Assembly: GCF_000193495.2 (NCBI RefSeq)
Contig: NZ_AP023410.1
Span: 2,862,501 to 2,926,500, forward strand
DNA length: 64,000 nt
Direction of reading: 5' to 3'
Source of the DNA: Acetobacter aceti NBRC 14818
GTDB taxonomy: Bacteria > Pseudomonadota > Alphaproteobacteria > Acetobacterales > Acetobacteraceae
Shown here: positions 8,738 to 18,115 of the stretch, in pieces
Position numbering within the stretch: position 1 is the stretch's first letter
Layout of the letters: each line of letters begins with the position of its first letter
The notes under the pieces: model-generated
What the model was told of the DNA's origin: nothing
The model's input: only the letters and a program-made list of their open reading frames with translations
Database searches by the model: none
Made by a program: the position numbers and the translations under genes

Positions 8738-9066
8738 GGCTTGCTCAGGAGTATTGCAGGTTTTTCGTTCCGAAAAGGTCTCGAACCCTTGATTGGATAA
8801 GTCGGGACCAAGGGGCGGTGTCCCTTGGTGAGGTTTGGGCAAAACCCTGAAAAGACATAAACCCGGATCGTAGGAAGGGAGAGGCAGGCTTTCTTCCAGA
8901 ACTGCCTCTGGTGTTTAAACCTGAATTTTATAGGGATATTTACGTCTGTTCTTGTGATACACGCCATCGGACGATATGACGTGGCCTCGGGTTCCATGTC
9001 AGCTCGTCCGGCAGGATGTTGAGGGACGTGGAGAGACCATCCGAATTATCCGCGCATTGAGGTACC
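8738..9066 (+). other. Intergenic region between era and pyrH
   Basis: 329 bp without a convincing gene. It contains a hairpin repeat at 8807-8854 (listed separately) and, further on, an AT-rich stretch around 8915-8945 that could hold the pyrH promoter, although I see no clear -35/-10 pair. The usual alphaproteobacterial neighbours of pyrH (rpsB, tsf) are not here. Confidence 0.5.
8807..8854. repeat. Intergenic hairpin repeat (copy 1)
   Basis: Perfect 8-bp inverted repeat ACCAAGGG (8807-8814) / CCCTTGGT (8822-8829) with a 7-base loop, followed by a smaller stem GGTTT (8832-8836) / AAACC (8842-8846). The end, GGCAAAACCCTGAAAAG (8838-8854), recurs exactly at 38610-38626. No T-run follows, so it is not a standard terminator. 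From memory, short palindromes of this style are common between genes in Acetobacteraceae; that is recollection and not a database result. Confidence 0.6.
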
Positions 9067-9804
9067 ATGAACATCACCGCTGAAGGCCCCGCCACGCCGC
9101 GTCGTGCGCTCCTGAAAATCTCCGGTGAGGCGTTGATGGGCACCGGCCAGTATGGCGTTGACGCCCAGACGGTCGACCGGATCGCCGCTGACGTCGCTGC
9201 TGTCGCACAGAGTGGCATTCAGGTCTGCCTCGTCGTCGGAGGTGGCAACATCTTCCGTGGACTGACAGCCGCAGCACGCGGCATGGATCGTGCGCAGGGC
9301 GATTACGCCGGGATGCTGGCCACCGTCATCAACGCACTGATGGTGCAGAACGCTCTGGAGCGGGAAGGCATCCCGACCCGGGTCATGTCCGCCATTCACA
9401 TGTCCTCGATCGCCGAGCCTTATATCCGTCGTCGCGCTGTCCGCCACATGGAAAAAGGTCGTGTGGTGATCTTCGCCGCCGGCACGGGCAACCCGTTCTT
9501 CACAACGGATACGGCCGCGGCCCTGCGCGCCGCCGAGATGGACTGCGACATTCTGCTGAAGGGCACGCAGGTGGACGGCGTCTATGACTCCGATCCCCGC
9601 AAGAATCCGGATGCCAAGCGCTATGAGAGCCTGACCTATCTTGAAGTTCTGTCACGCGATCTCAATGTCATGGATGCCGCGGCCATCAGCCTCGCCCGTG
9701 AGAACAGACTGCCGATCATTGTCTTCAATATTCACGAAGCGGGTGCGTTCCAGCGTGTGCTGAGGGGCGAGGGGCCATTTACACGGATTGAAGAAGCCGG
9801 TTGA
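9067..9804 (+). CDS. pyrH: UMP kinase
   Basis: Phosphorylates UMP to UDP in pyrimidine synthesis; hexameric amino-acid-kinase-family enzyme. 245 aa with [12 protein letters not shown] near the N-terminus, [10 protein letters not shown] near 57-66, [17 protein letters not shown] near 139-155 and [12 protein letters not shown] near 173-184, all expected for PyrH. Followed by frr, as in nearly all bacteria. Confidence 0.97.
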   Translation: MNITAEGPATPRRALLKISGEALMGTGQYGVDAQTVDRIAADVAAVAQSGIQVCLVVGGGNIFRGLTAAARGMDRAQGDYAGMLATVINALMVQNALEREGIPTRVMSAIHMSSIAEPYIRRRAVRHMEKGRVVIFAAGTGNPFFTTDTAAALRAAEMDCDILLKGTQVDGVYDSDPRKNPDAKRYESLTYLEVLSRDLNVMDAAAISLARENRLPIIVFNIHEAGAFQRVLRGEGPFTRIEEAG

Positions 9805-9888
9805 TACAGCGCAAAGACGTTCATCAATCATTCATGTTTGAACCGGCGTGCGGATCATTGCCGCCGGTCTGTTGAGGGGAGAGCCACC

Positions 9889-10452
9889 GTGGCTGAACTG
9901 GACACGCTTACTGAAGATCTGACACGCCGTATGGAGGGTGCGCTCGACAGCCTGCGTCGTGATTTCGCCGGTCTGCGTTCAGGACGCGCCAATGCGGCCC
10001 TGCTGGAGCCGGTGCGTGTCGAGGCTTATGGTGGTGAGGTGCCGCTGACGCAGGTGGCGACGATCGCGGCTCCGGAAGCGCGGATGCTGACGGTTCAGGT
10101 CTGGGACCGTTCGTTGGCGGGTCTGGTGGAAAAAGCTATCCGTGATTCTGGTCTCGGTCTCAACCCGGCGGGCGAAGGCCAGACCATCCGCGTGCCGATC
10201 CCCCAGTTGACTGAAGAACGCCGTAACGAGCTGGCCAAAGCCGCTGGTCGGTATTCCGAAGGCGCCAAGATTGCCGTGCGTGGTGTCCGCCGTGACGGCA
10301 TGGACAAGACCAAGGGTTTCGAGAAAAAAGGCGAGATCAGCGAGGACGATGTGAAGACCTGGTCGGATGCGATCCAGAAGCTCACCGACCAGTATGTGAA
10401 GAAAATCGACGAGGCGCTTTCTGAAAAAGAGCGCGAGATCAAGCAGGTCTGA
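9889..10452 (+). CDS. frr: Ribosome recycling factor
   Basis: Splits post-termination ribosomes together with EF-G. The GTG at 9889 gives 187 aa, the usual length, with GGGGAGAG about 9 nt upstream; an ATG at 9838 in frame would add 17 residues unlike the family. Conserved stretches include [17 protein letters not shown] near residue 22 and the arginine-rich [18 protein letters not shown] near 97-114. Part of the pyrH-frr-uppS-cdsA-dxr-rseP-bamA order. Confidence 0.96.
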   Translation: MAELDTLTEDLTRRMEGALDSLRRDFAGLRSGRANAALLEPVRVEAYGGEVPLTQVATIAAPEARMLTVQVWDRSLAGLVEKAIRDSGLGLNPAGEGQTIRVPIPQLTEERRNELAKAAGRYSEGAKIAVRGVRRDGMDKTKGFEKKGEISEDDVKTWSDAIQKLTDQYVKKIDEALSEKEREIKQV

Positions 10453-10460
10453 TCTCAGGG

Positions 10461-11225
10461 ATGCCTCTTCCTCTGGCAACGGCGACAACAGGCCCGGCGA
10501 CGATCGGAGCGTCTTCGGACGGTGCGATCCCCCGGCATGTTGCGATCATCATGGATGGTAACGGACGATGGGCCGCCTCTCGTGGGCTGCCGCGCATCGC
10601 CGGTCATCGCGCCGGAGCCGAGGCTGTCACCCGTTGCCTGAAGGCTGCGCGGGCGCAGGGGCTTGAATATCTGACGCTCTATGCGTTTTCATCAGAAAAC
10701 TGGCGGCGTGGTCCGGATGAAGTCTCGGATCTGAAGGGGCTGCTCCGCTTCTATCTTCGTCACAAGGTGGCGGAACTGCATAGCCAGCAGGTGCGCATCC
10801 TGTTTGTCGGTGAAGTGCACCGTTTCGGCCCCGATCTCTGTGATGAGCTTGAGCGGGCCGAGCGACTGACGGCGCACAATACGGGACTGACCCTGCTGCT
10901 CGCCCTGTCCTATGGTGGGCGTAGCGAAATCGTGCAGGCTGCGAAGGCGCTGGCGCGGGCAGCGCAGCGGGGCGAAATCGATCCCGATTCGATTGATGAA
11001 GACGTCATGTCACGCCATCTGCTGACGGCGGGTATCCCCGATCCGGATGTCATTGTCCGTACGAGCGGAGAGCACCGGCTTTCCAATTTCCTGCTCTGGC
11101 AGAGTGCCTACGCCGAACTGGTTTTCCTTGATCAGCTCTGGCCAGACTTCAATGAAGCCAGCTTCATGCAGGTGCTGGAGATCTATGCCCGCCGGGAACG
11201 TCGCTTTGGTGCGCGTCCGGCGTGA
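10461..11225 (+). CDS. uppS: Isoprenyl transferase (undecaprenyl diphosphate synthase)
   Basis: Cis-prenyltransferase that extends farnesyl diphosphate to undecaprenyl diphosphate, the lipid carrier for peptidoglycan and the surface sugars encoded elsewhere in this window. 254 aa; HVAIIMDGNGRWA near residue 27-39 holds the catalytic Asp, YAFSSENWRR near 73, and RTSGEHRLSNFLLWQSAYAE near 200 the diphosphate-binding arginines. Overlaps the cdsA start by 4 bases (GTGA). Confidence 0.96.
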   Translation: MPLPLATATTGPATIGASSDGAIPRHVAIIMDGNGRWAASRGLPRIAGHRAGAEAVTRCLKAARAQGLEYLTLYAFSSENWRRGPDEVSDLKGLLRFYLRHKVAELHSQQVRILFVGEVHRFGPDLCDELERAERLTAHNTGLTLLLALSYGGRSEIVQAAKALARAAQRGEIDPDSIDEDVMSRHLLTAGIPDPDVIVRTSGEHRLSNFLLWQSAYAELVFLDQLWPDFNEASFMQVLEIYARRERRFGARPA

Positions 11226-12106
11226 GCAGTCCTGTTTCTCCGCCGAGCGGATCGGCTAAAGGTTCGAACTGGCAGGATCTCAGACCACGCCTTATTTCCG
11301 CGGCAGTGCTCATCATCGTGGCCGCCACGGCAATCGGCGCGGGTGGCGTGATCTATGGCGGCCTCATCATTCTGACCATGTGCGGGCTGGCCTCTGAACT
11401 GGCCGGACTGTTTGGACTGTCAACGCGGTCATGGCGCGGTGTGCTGTATCTGGGATGGGCCCTGTGCGCCGGGATCGTGGCTTATGCAGGCCGCTGGACT
11501 CAGCTTGTCGCCTTTCCCATGAGCGCTTTCATATTCGGCCCGGCCCTGTGGTGTGGTAACGCGATCATTGTCGCGGCGGGCGCTTCGCTGCTGTGGCTGC
11601 GTCTTGGTGTCGATACCGGCATATGGTCGGTTGTGTTCGTCATTGCTCTGGTCGTGGCCAGCGATTCCTCAGCCTATCTGGTGGGACGTCTTGTCGGTGG
11701 CCCGAAGCTGGCTCCGTCCATTTCTCCGGGAAAAACACGCTCAGGCGCTGTGGGCGGTCTGGCGGGCGCCATGCTGGCGGGTATGTTGCTGGCGTGGATG
11801 TCCAACAAAAATGGTGGTTTGCCGCTCTCTTCCGTGCTGCTCAGGAGCGCGGGATGGGCCGTGCTTCTGGGAATAGTGGCCCAGACAGGCGATCTGATCG
11901 AAAGTGCTGTAAAACGCAGGCGTGGCGTAAAAGACTCCGGCACGCTGTTGCCGGGGCATGGCGGACTGCTCGATCGTTTTGATGCGCTGCTGGCGGTTGC
12001 GCCATTGGCAGCCTTGCTGTCTCTCGCGGCACAGCAGGGTGCGGGTTTCTGGACTGTTGGAGTGGGCGACATTTTCGCCGCTCTGATGCGGATGATGGGA
12101 CGCTGA
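11222..12106 (+). CDS. cdsA: Phosphatidate cytidylyltransferase
   Basis: Inner-membrane enzyme forming CDP-diacylglycerol from phosphatidate and CTP. 294 aa, mostly hydrophobic with about eight membrane segments, and the C-terminal signature KRRRGVKDSGTLLPGHGG near 222-239 followed by LLDRFDALL. GTG start overlapping the uppS stop. A strong terminator hairpin follows directly. Confidence 0.94.
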   Translation: MSSPVSPPSGSAKGSNWQDLRPRLISAAVLIIVAATAIGAGGVIYGGLIILTMCGLASELAGLFGLSTRSWRGVLYLGWALCAGIVAYAGRWTQLVAFPMSAFIFGPALWCGNAIIVAAGASLLWLRLGVDTGIWSVVFVIALVVASDSSAYLVGRLVGGPKLAPSISPGKTRSGAVGGLAGAMLAGMLLAWMSNKNGGLPLSSVLLRSAGWAVLLGIVAQTGDLIESAVKRRRGVKDSGTLLPGHGGLLDRFDALLAVAPLAALLSLAAQQGAGFWTVGVGDIFAALMRMMGR

Positions 12107-12115
12107 CGGAAGTAT

Positions 12116-12149
12116 GACAGGGCTTCTTCATGGAGCCCTGTCGTTTTTT
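12116..12149 (+). terminator. Rho-independent terminator between cdsA and dxr
   Basis: Perfect 9-bp stem GACAGGGCT (12116-12124) / AGCCCTGTC (12134-12142), 9-base loop, then G and six T (12144-12149). It lies only 10 bases after the cdsA stop and 30 bases before dxr, inside an otherwise continuous gene string, so it may act as a partial terminator. Confidence 0.85.
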
Positions 12150-12178
12150 CTGGATAAAGCGGGTAAGATGAGGCGGTG

Positions 12179-13336
12179 ATGAAGACAGTAACGGTTCTGG
12201 GATGCACGGGAAGCATCGGCTGCTCGACGGTCGATCTCCTGCATCAGTCGGGTGACGAAGTCGCGGTGCGGGTTCTGGTCGGTGGCCGGAATGTCTCGCT
12301 GCTGGCCGAGCAGGCGAAGGCGCTGCGTGCGGAGCAGGCCGTGATTGCGGACGAGGCTCTGCTGCCGGAACTGAAATCCCTGCTTGCCGGAACCGATGTG
12401 AAGGCCAGTGGCGGTCGTGCCGCCGTTATCGAAGCGGCGGGTGTTCCCGCTGACTGGACCATGGCGGCGATTACAGGTGCCGCCGGTCTGGAGCCGACCC
12501 TTGCCGCCGTGAAGAATGGCCGCACCGTGGCGCTGGCCAACAAGGAAGCGCTGGTCTGTGCTGGTGATGTCATGCTGCGCGCCGTCAAGGACGCCGGTGC
12601 GACGTTGCTGCCCGTCGATTCCGAACATAACGCCGTATTTCAGGCCATGGCGGACCGGCAGGAAGATCAGGTTGAGAAGATCATCCTGACTGCATCGGGT
12701 GGCCCGTTCCGTACATCCACGCTGGAACAGATGGAAGCAGCCTCACCCGCGCAGGCGCTGAAGCATCCGACATGGACCATGGGTGCTAAAATCAGCATCG
12801 ATTCCGCCTCCATGTTCAACAAGGGGCTGGAAGTCATCGAAGCGGCGCGGATTTTCGGACTGACCGAAGACCGGATTGACGTGCTGGTGCATCCGCAGTC
12901 GGTCGTGCACGGTATGGTGCAATACACAGACGGCAGTCTGATCGCCCAGATGGGTTCTGCCGACATGCGTATTCCCATTGCGCACTGCCTTGCGTGGCCG
13001 AAGCGTATGGCAACGACCTCTCCCCGTCTGGATCTGGCGACTTTCGGGACGCTGGTGTTCGAAGCTCCGGACCCAGTGCGCTTTCCGGCGCTGCGTCTTG
13101 CGCGACAGGCGTTGCGTGACGGAGGGGCGGCATCCACCATCCTTTCCGCCGCGAACGAGGTTGCGGTCGAGGCCTTCCTGAACAACCGTATCGGCTTTCT
13201 CGATATTCCCCGTATTGTCGAGGCGGTCATGACGGCTCTCGGCGCTCCGGCCATCAATGATCTGGACGCGGTCCTTCACTGGGACGCGGAAGCGCGCCGT
13301 GCGGCGGAAGAGCGTGTCCTGAAGCGGGCCGCCTGA
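12179..13336 (+). CDS. dxr: 1-deoxy-D-xylulose 5-phosphate reductoisomerase
   Basis: Second step of the MEP isoprenoid pathway, NADPH-dependent. 385 aa; NADPH loop GCTGSIG at 8-14, metal/substrate motif VDSEHNAVFQ near 146, the flexible loop ISIDSASMFNKGLEVIEA near 205-222, and LVHPQSVVHGMVQ. The ATG at 12179 is preferred over the GTG one codon before it because GAGG at 12170-12173 is then correctly spaced. Provides precursors used by uppS nearby. Confidence 0.96.
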   Translation: MKTVTVLGCTGSIGCSTVDLLHQSGDEVAVRVLVGGRNVSLLAEQAKALRAEQAVIADEALLPELKSLLAGTDVKASGGRAAVIEAAGVPADWTMAAITGAAGLEPTLAAVKNGRTVALANKEALVCAGDVMLRAVKDAGATLLPVDSEHNAVFQAMADRQEDQVEKIILTASGGPFRTSTLEQMEAASPAQALKHPTWTMGAKISIDSASMFNKGLEVIEAARIFGLTEDRIDVLVHPQSVVHGMVQYTDGSLIAQMGSADMRIPIAHCLAWPKRMATTSPRLDLATFGTLVFEAPDPVRFPALRLARQALRDGGAASTILSAANEVAVEAFLNNRIGFLDIPRIVEAVMTALGAPAINDLDAVLHWDAEARRAAEERVLKRAA

Positions 13337-13384
13337 GCCGCCGTGAAACTCACGCCGCGATGCGTGTGCAAAGGAGTATGACCC

Positions 13385-14494
13385 ATGCATGACCTGATCC
13401 GGACGATTCTGGCGTTCTGCGTCGTTCTCGGCGTTCTGGTCTTCATCCATGAGCTTGGTCATTACCTCGCCGCACGCTGGCGCGGGGTTAAGGTCGAGAC
13501 TTTCTCCATCGGCTTCGGTCCGCCGCTGGTCCGCTGGACGGACAAGGCCGGGACCGAGTGGCGTGTAGGGCCGATTCCGCTAGGTGGTTTCGTCAAGCCG
13601 CATGGGTTTGAAGGCCCCGATGAGGCGACCGACGAGCAGAAGGCGGCCTGGGAGCCGGGACGGACCTTCCATGACAAGCCTGTCCTGTCGCGGGCGATCA
13701 TTATCCTCGCCGGACCGGTCTTCAATTTCGTGCTGGCATTCGTGCTGTTCGTGCTGCTGTTTGCGACCTGCGGCCAGCCCATTCCGCGCAATGAAGTCGC
13801 TGGCGTAAAGGCCGGAAGCGCCGCCGCGACTGCCGGTCTGAAAATCGGCGACACCATCCTCGGTCTGGGCGATCTGAACAGCTCCGATGTCGCCGCGATC
13901 CAGAAGCAGGTTGCTTCCGAACCGGGACAGCAGACAACCATTCACATCAAGCGTGGTGCGGAAGATCTCTCCCTGCCGGTGACACTGGGCACGGTGAAGC
14001 CATCTTCAGCGCAGGCCAAGCCGATCGGCCAGCTCGGCATCGAGTTTGCCTCGACGCCGGGAGCGCCTCAGTCCTTTCCAAAGGCTGTTGTCAGCGGGGC
14101 GAAGGCGACCTGGATGACGACCGTGCAGACGTTGGATGGGCTGATCCAGATCATCACCGGCCAGCACACGGCGCGTGATCTTGGTGGGCCGCTCCGTATC
14201 GCGCAGATGTCCGGTCAGGTCGCGCAGTATGGCTTTGCCAGTCTGCTGTCCTTCATGGCGCTGCTTTCGGTCAATCTGGGACTGATCAATCTGTTCCCGG
14301 TGCCGATTCTGGATGGAGGCCGTCTGGTGTTCTATCTGGTGGAAGCGATTCGAGGCCGTCCAGTGCCAAAAAAGATACAGGAGCTGGGTTTTCAGGCAGG
14401 ATTTGCCCTGCTGGCCGGACTGTTCCTGTTTTCCACCTTCAACGACCTTTCCAGTTTTGGTCTTTTCAGGTGGCTGTCCTCTCTGGCGGGATAA
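13385..14494 (+). CDS. rseP: RIP metalloprotease RseP
   Basis: Site-2-type intramembrane zinc protease that cleaves anti-sigma factors in the envelope stress response. 369 aa; HELGH at 22-26 within the first membrane helix, one PDZ domain about 130-205, and the third zinc ligand region LFPVPILDGGRLVF near 302-315. The ATG follows AAAGGAG. Upstream dxr and downstream bamA match the usual order. Confidence 0.95.
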   Translation: MHDLIRTILAFCVVLGVLVFIHELGHYLAARWRGVKVETFSIGFGPPLVRWTDKAGTEWRVGPIPLGGFVKPHGFEGPDEATDEQKAAWEPGRTFHDKPVLSRAIIILAGPVFNFVLAFVLFVLLFATCGQPIPRNEVAGVKAGSAAATAGLKIGDTILGLGDLNSSDVAAIQKQVASEPGQQTTIHIKRGAEDLSLPVTLGTVKPSSAQAKPIGQLGIEFASTPGAPQSFPKAVVSGAKATWMTTVQTLDGLIQIITGQHTARDLGGPLRIAQMSGQVAQYGFASLLSFMALLSVNLGLINLFPVPILDGGRLVFYLVEAIRGRPVPKKIQELGFQAGFALLAGLFLFSTFNDLSSFGLFRWLSSLAG

Positions 14495-14506
14495 GACGGC
14501 TCTTTC

Positions 14507-14528
14507 GGAGCGCCCATGGAGGCGCTCC
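14507..14528. terminator. Hairpin after rseP (possible terminator)
   Basis: Perfect 8-bp stem GGAGCGCC (14507-14514) / GGCGCTCC (14521-14528) with a 6-base loop, 12 bases after the rseP stop. No T-run follows immediately, so it may be a pause or stabilising hairpin. The following 217 bp to bamA could contain a separate bamA promoter. Confidence 0.45.
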
Positions 14529-14745
14529 CAGTGTCCTGCGGCAGGGTTTATTAAAAAAACCTTTTGCATAATGCGGAAAACCGGCATCACTGGCTTGCGG
14601 GATGACCGGAAGTTCGGATAGTCCCATGATGGACGCAAAGCTGTGTCCCAGGGGAGGAAGCCGTGCAGATGGCGCAGGTTCCTGTTTCCCTGAAAGTGAC
14701 GGTTCGGAAAGGCTGCCTTGATGGTGACAATTCAGGACGGAAAGG

Positions 14746-17178
14746 GTGCTGGTGTTGAAGAGTAAACGTTCGGCTCTGCTTGCATCGGTGTGCCTGCTGC
14801 CCGCCCTGTTATCCCAAAAGGCGTCCGCCCAGTTCATGCCGGTGCATCAGCATCCGGCAGCGTCACGGCAGACGGTCGGCGACGATGTGATTTCCCGCAA
14901 TCAGCGTATTGAGGAGATTGAGGTCCGCGGCAATGACCGTATCGAGACCAGTACGGTTCTGTCCTATATGGTTGCGCGTCCTGGTGACACCTTCAATCAG
15001 GATGATCTCGACCGTTCGTTGAAGACTCTCTACGCAACGGGTCTTTTCAAGGATGTGACGCTGCACCGGTCCGGCAACATGCTGCAGGTGCAGGTCGTCG
15101 AAAACCCGATCGTCAACAGGATCGTCTTTGAGGGCAATCACGCGGCGAAGGATGAAGATCTTCGCAAGGTGGTCGGCCTGCGTCCCCGTGCGGTCTTCAC
15201 AGCCGAGGCGGCGACATCCGATCGGCAGAAGATTCTTGAGGTTTATGCCCAGAAGGCCCGTTACGGCGCCGAAGTGACGCCCCAGCTGATCAAGCTGGCG
15301 CATAATCGTGTCGATGTGGTCTTTCAGGTCAATGAAGGCCCCCAGACACTGATCAAGCGCATTACATTCGTCGGAAACAGACATTTCAGCGAAGCGCAGC
15401 TTGCCAGTGTGGTCTCTTCCAAGGAAACGGCCTGGTACCGGTTCTTCTCTTCCGCTGACCAGTATAACCCGGAGCGGCTGCGGTACGATGCGGAGCTGCT
15501 GCGTCGCTATTACCTCGCCAACGGCTTTGTCGATTTCCAGATGGTCAATGCGACCGGCGAAATGTCACCTGATCGCAAGTCCTTCTTCGTGACGTTCACG
15601 ATCAAGGAAGGACCGCGCTACCGTCTGGGCAAGATCGATATCCGTTCCAGCCTGAGACATATGCCGGCCGTGAAGCTGCGTAAGTATGTCGAGGTGTATC
15701 CAAACCAGTGGTACGACGGAAACGCGGTCCAGCAGAACGTGACCAACATGGAAGAGAGCCTGCAGAGTGAAGGGAATCCCTTCGCGATGGTCCGTCCCGA
15801 GATTGCCCGCAACCCGGAAAAACAGGTCGTCAATCTGCTGTTTGACGTGAGCGAAGGCCCGCGGATGTATGTCGAGCGGCTCGACATCAACGGAAACACC
15901 GTCACGCGTGACAATGTCATCCGTCGCCAAATGCCGATGTCCGAGGGTGACCCGTACACACCGGTCCTCAAGAAATACGCCAAGCAGTCCCTTGAGGATC
16001 TGGGCTACTTCAAGACGGTTACGATCAATCAGGGGCAGGGATCTGCGCCGGACAAGGTCAATGTTTCCACTGGCGTCGTGGAAAAACCGACGGGTGAATT
16101 CTCCCTTGGTGGCGGTTACTCCACCGACGTTGGCGTAATCGGCAATATCGGCCTGAAGCAGCATAACCTGCTCGGCACGGGCATTGACGCCGGTATTTCC
16201 GGCACCATGGCCTATTACGAGCGTCAGGTTGATGCCTCGATTACCGATCCGTACTTCATGAACCGTAACCTCGTGGTCGGTGCGGATCTGTTCTACATCA
16301 ACAACCACTACCAGACGTATCAGAACTACTCTGAAAGCCGTTACGGTATCACGCTGCGTATGGGCTACGCCTATACCAACCATCTGTCGCAGTCGTTCAA
16401 CTACTCGCTGATGGAACGTGGCGTTTCCGGTGTCTGGGATCATTCGTCCCAGTATATTCTGGATAACCAGGGTCACTCACTGCTCTCGCAGCTTGGAACC
16501 GTACTGCAGTATGATACCCGTGACCGGCGTATGCTGCCGCACAAGGGCTTCATCCTCCGTCTGGGTGGCGATGTCGCCGGTCTGGGGGGTGATGCCCGCT
16601 ATCTGCGTGGGAAGTTCGACGCCGCCTACTACCTGCCGCTTGACGATCTCATGAACAATCATGACTGGACCGTCGAATTCAAGGGGGGCACCGGCTTCAT
16701 GACCGACTGGGGTCATGGCAAGGACTGGATCATCGATAACTTCTATCTCGGTGGCAACAATCTGCGAGGCTTCTGGGATGGTGGTGTCGGACCTCGCGCC
16801 ATTGGTCAGGATACTCCGGTAGGCGCAAACAGGGCTGGCGAGGACATGCTTGGTGGCCGCTTCATCTATACGGGATCGGTTACGGTTCACTTCCCGATCC
16901 CCTATGCGTCTTCCATGGGGCTTCGTGGCCGCGCCTTTGTTGATACCGGTAGTCTGGCAGGTCTGCGCGTTCGTCGCCGCCTGACCAATCCCGAAAAAGA
17001 TGGCTCCTTGTATCAGGGCGTGAGTGGTGACACCCTGACGCCGCGTGTCAGCGCCGGTGCCGGTATTTCCTGGAAAAGTCCTTTCGGTCTGCTGAATATC
17101 GATTGCGGCGTGCCGATCCGTCGCAGCTACAATGACCGCACGCAGCTTCTGCGCTTTGGCTTCGGCCAGCAATTCTGA
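14746..17178 (+). CDS. bamA: Outer membrane protein assembly factor BamA
   Basis: Omp85-family core of the beta-barrel assembly machine. 810 aa. Signal peptide with cleavage likely after KASA (about residue 28), five POTRA domains about 50-440, and a 16-strand barrel from about 450 to the terminal aromatic (ends FGFGQQF). The barrel holds the L6-type arginine region (NLRGFWDGGVGPRAIG, near 680). Starts at GTG 14746, with GGAAAGG just upstream; other in-frame GTG/TTG codons lie at 14752 and 14755. Followed by the chaperone gene skp. Confidence 0.96.
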   Translation: MLVLKSKRSALLASVCLLPALLSQKASAQFMPVHQHPAASRQTVGDDVISRNQRIEEIEVRGNDRIETSTVLSYMVARPGDTFNQDDLDRSLKTLYATGLFKDVTLHRSGNMLQVQVVENPIVNRIVFEGNHAAKDEDLRKVVGLRPRAVFTAEAATSDRQKILEVYAQKARYGAEVTPQLIKLAHNRVDVVFQVNEGPQTLIKRITFVGNRHFSEAQLASVVSSKETAWYRFFSSADQYNPERLRYDAELLRRYYLANGFVDFQMVNATGEMSPDRKSFFVTFTIKEGPRYRLGKIDIRSSLRHMPAVKLRKYVEVYPNQWYDGNAVQQNVTNMEESLQSEGNPFAMVRPEIARNPEKQVVNLLFDVSEGPRMYVERLDINGNTVTRDNVIRRQMPMSEGDPYTPVLKKYAKQSLEDLGYFKTVTINQGQGSAPDKVNVSTGVVEKPTGEFSLGGGYSTDVGVIGNIGLKQHNLLGTGIDAGISGTMAYYERQVDASITDPYFMNRNLVVGADLFYINNHYQTYQNYSESRYGITLRMGYAYTNHLSQSFNYSLMERGVSGVWDHSSQYILDNQGHSLLSQLGTVLQYDTRDRRMLPHKGFILRLGGDVAGLGGDARYLRGKFDAAYYLPLDDLMNNHDWTVEFKGGTGFMTDWGHGKDWIIDNFYLGGNNLRGFWDGGVGPRAIGQDTPVGANRAGEDMLGGRFIYTGSVTVHFPIPYASSMGLRGRAFVDTGSLAGLRVRRRLTNPEKDGSLYQGVSGDTLTPRVSAGAGISWKSPFGLLNIDCGVPIRRSYNDRTQLLRFGFGQQF

Positions 17179-17182
17179 GGTG

Positions 17183-18091
17183 ATGATGATTCGTTTCTCA
17201 CGGGCCGCTGTTCTGGCCTCTTCGATGTTGCTTGCCGCCGGTGGAATGATCTCCGGCGATGCGTTCGCCCAGTCGGCTGGCGGTGGCGGCTGGTTCGTGC
17301 CGAAGGCGGCGCATCCGGTTCCGCCTCCTCCGGCTCATGCGCCCTCGCATGCCAGTCGCCCGATGCCGCAGCCAGCGGATGATGACGGTAGCGGCAACGG
17401 TGGCGGTGATGATGGTGACAACTCATCCCGTCCGCCTCCGGTTCTGCCGCAGCCTGCCATTCCTCCTGCGCCTGCACTGCCGAAGGCCGCGCCGCCGCCA
17501 GCCGCCGTTATCGGCATGATCAGCGTTGCGGACGTCATGCGTCAGTCTCTGGCTGGACAGCAGGTCGAGCGTGAACTCGGTGGTCGCCGTGACGAGCTGG
17601 CACGTGACGCACAGCATGCGCAGGCTGGCTGGCGTGAAGAGCAGCAGAAGCTGCAGAGCAACGCCAAGAGCATGACGGCTGACCAGATCCAGTCGCAGGA
17701 GCGCGCCCTCCAGTCGAAAGTCATGCGGGCGCAGCGTCAGTTCCGTGACCGTAACCGTGTGATCCAGGAAGCCGCTCAGGTGGCTCTGGGACAGATTGAG
17801 CGCGAGCTTGTGCAGGTGATCCAGCAGGTCGCGGGCAGCCACGGCATGAATCTGGTGCTGCATAGCGAGCAGGTCGCCCTGCATGTGGATGGTCAGGACG
17901 TCACCAATGAGGTTGCCAAGCAGCTGAACGTGGTTCTGCCGAAAGTCTATATCCCGGCAGCAAACGAGGATCCGGAAGTGCTGGCCAAGTCCGGCAAGAT
18001 GCCGACGACAGCCTCTCCCCCGCCGGGTCCGGCTCCGACGAGCAGTCAGGCAGCCGCGCCTGCGCCATCAGCTGCTCCGGCACAGAAGTGA
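17183..18091 (+). CDS. skp: OmpH/Skp-family periplasmic chaperone
   Basis: Periplasmic holdase for outer-membrane proteins in transit to BamA. After a signal peptide (cleavage near DAFA, residue 29) comes an unusual low-complexity stretch, about 85 residues rich in Pro, Gly, Asp and Ser, then the Skp-like part beginning VIGMISVADVMRQS with a long coiled coil (about 130-210) and a C-terminal beta part (MNLVLHSEQVALHVDGQDVT). The tail is again Pro/Ala/Ser-rich. At about 300 aa it is much longer than E. coli Skp (161 aa). ATG at 17183 or 17186 (GAGG at 17177-17180 fits the second better). Confidence 0.85.
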   Translation: MMIRFSRAAVLASSMLLAAGGMISGDAFAQSAGGGGWFVPKAAHPVPPPPAHAPSHASRPMPQPADDDGSGNGGGDDGDNSSRPPPVLPQPAIPPAPALPKAAPPPAAVIGMISVADVMRQSLAGQQVERELGGRRDELARDAQHAQAGWREEQQKLQSNAKSMTADQIQSQERALQSKVMRAQRQFRDRNRVIQEAAQVALGQIERELVQVIQQVAGSHGMNLVLHSEQVALHVDGQDVTNEVAKQLNVVLPKVYIPAANEDPEVLAKSGKMPTTASPPPGPAPTSSQAAAPAPSAAPAQK

Positions 18092-18115
18092 CCGGACAGA
18101 AGGTGGTCTGACATA

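Noticed and set aside
14535..14556. CCTGC/GCAGG mini-hairpin followed by TTTATT after rseP
   Set aside because: Stem too short to call as a terminator; mentioned only through the stronger hairpin at 14507-14528.
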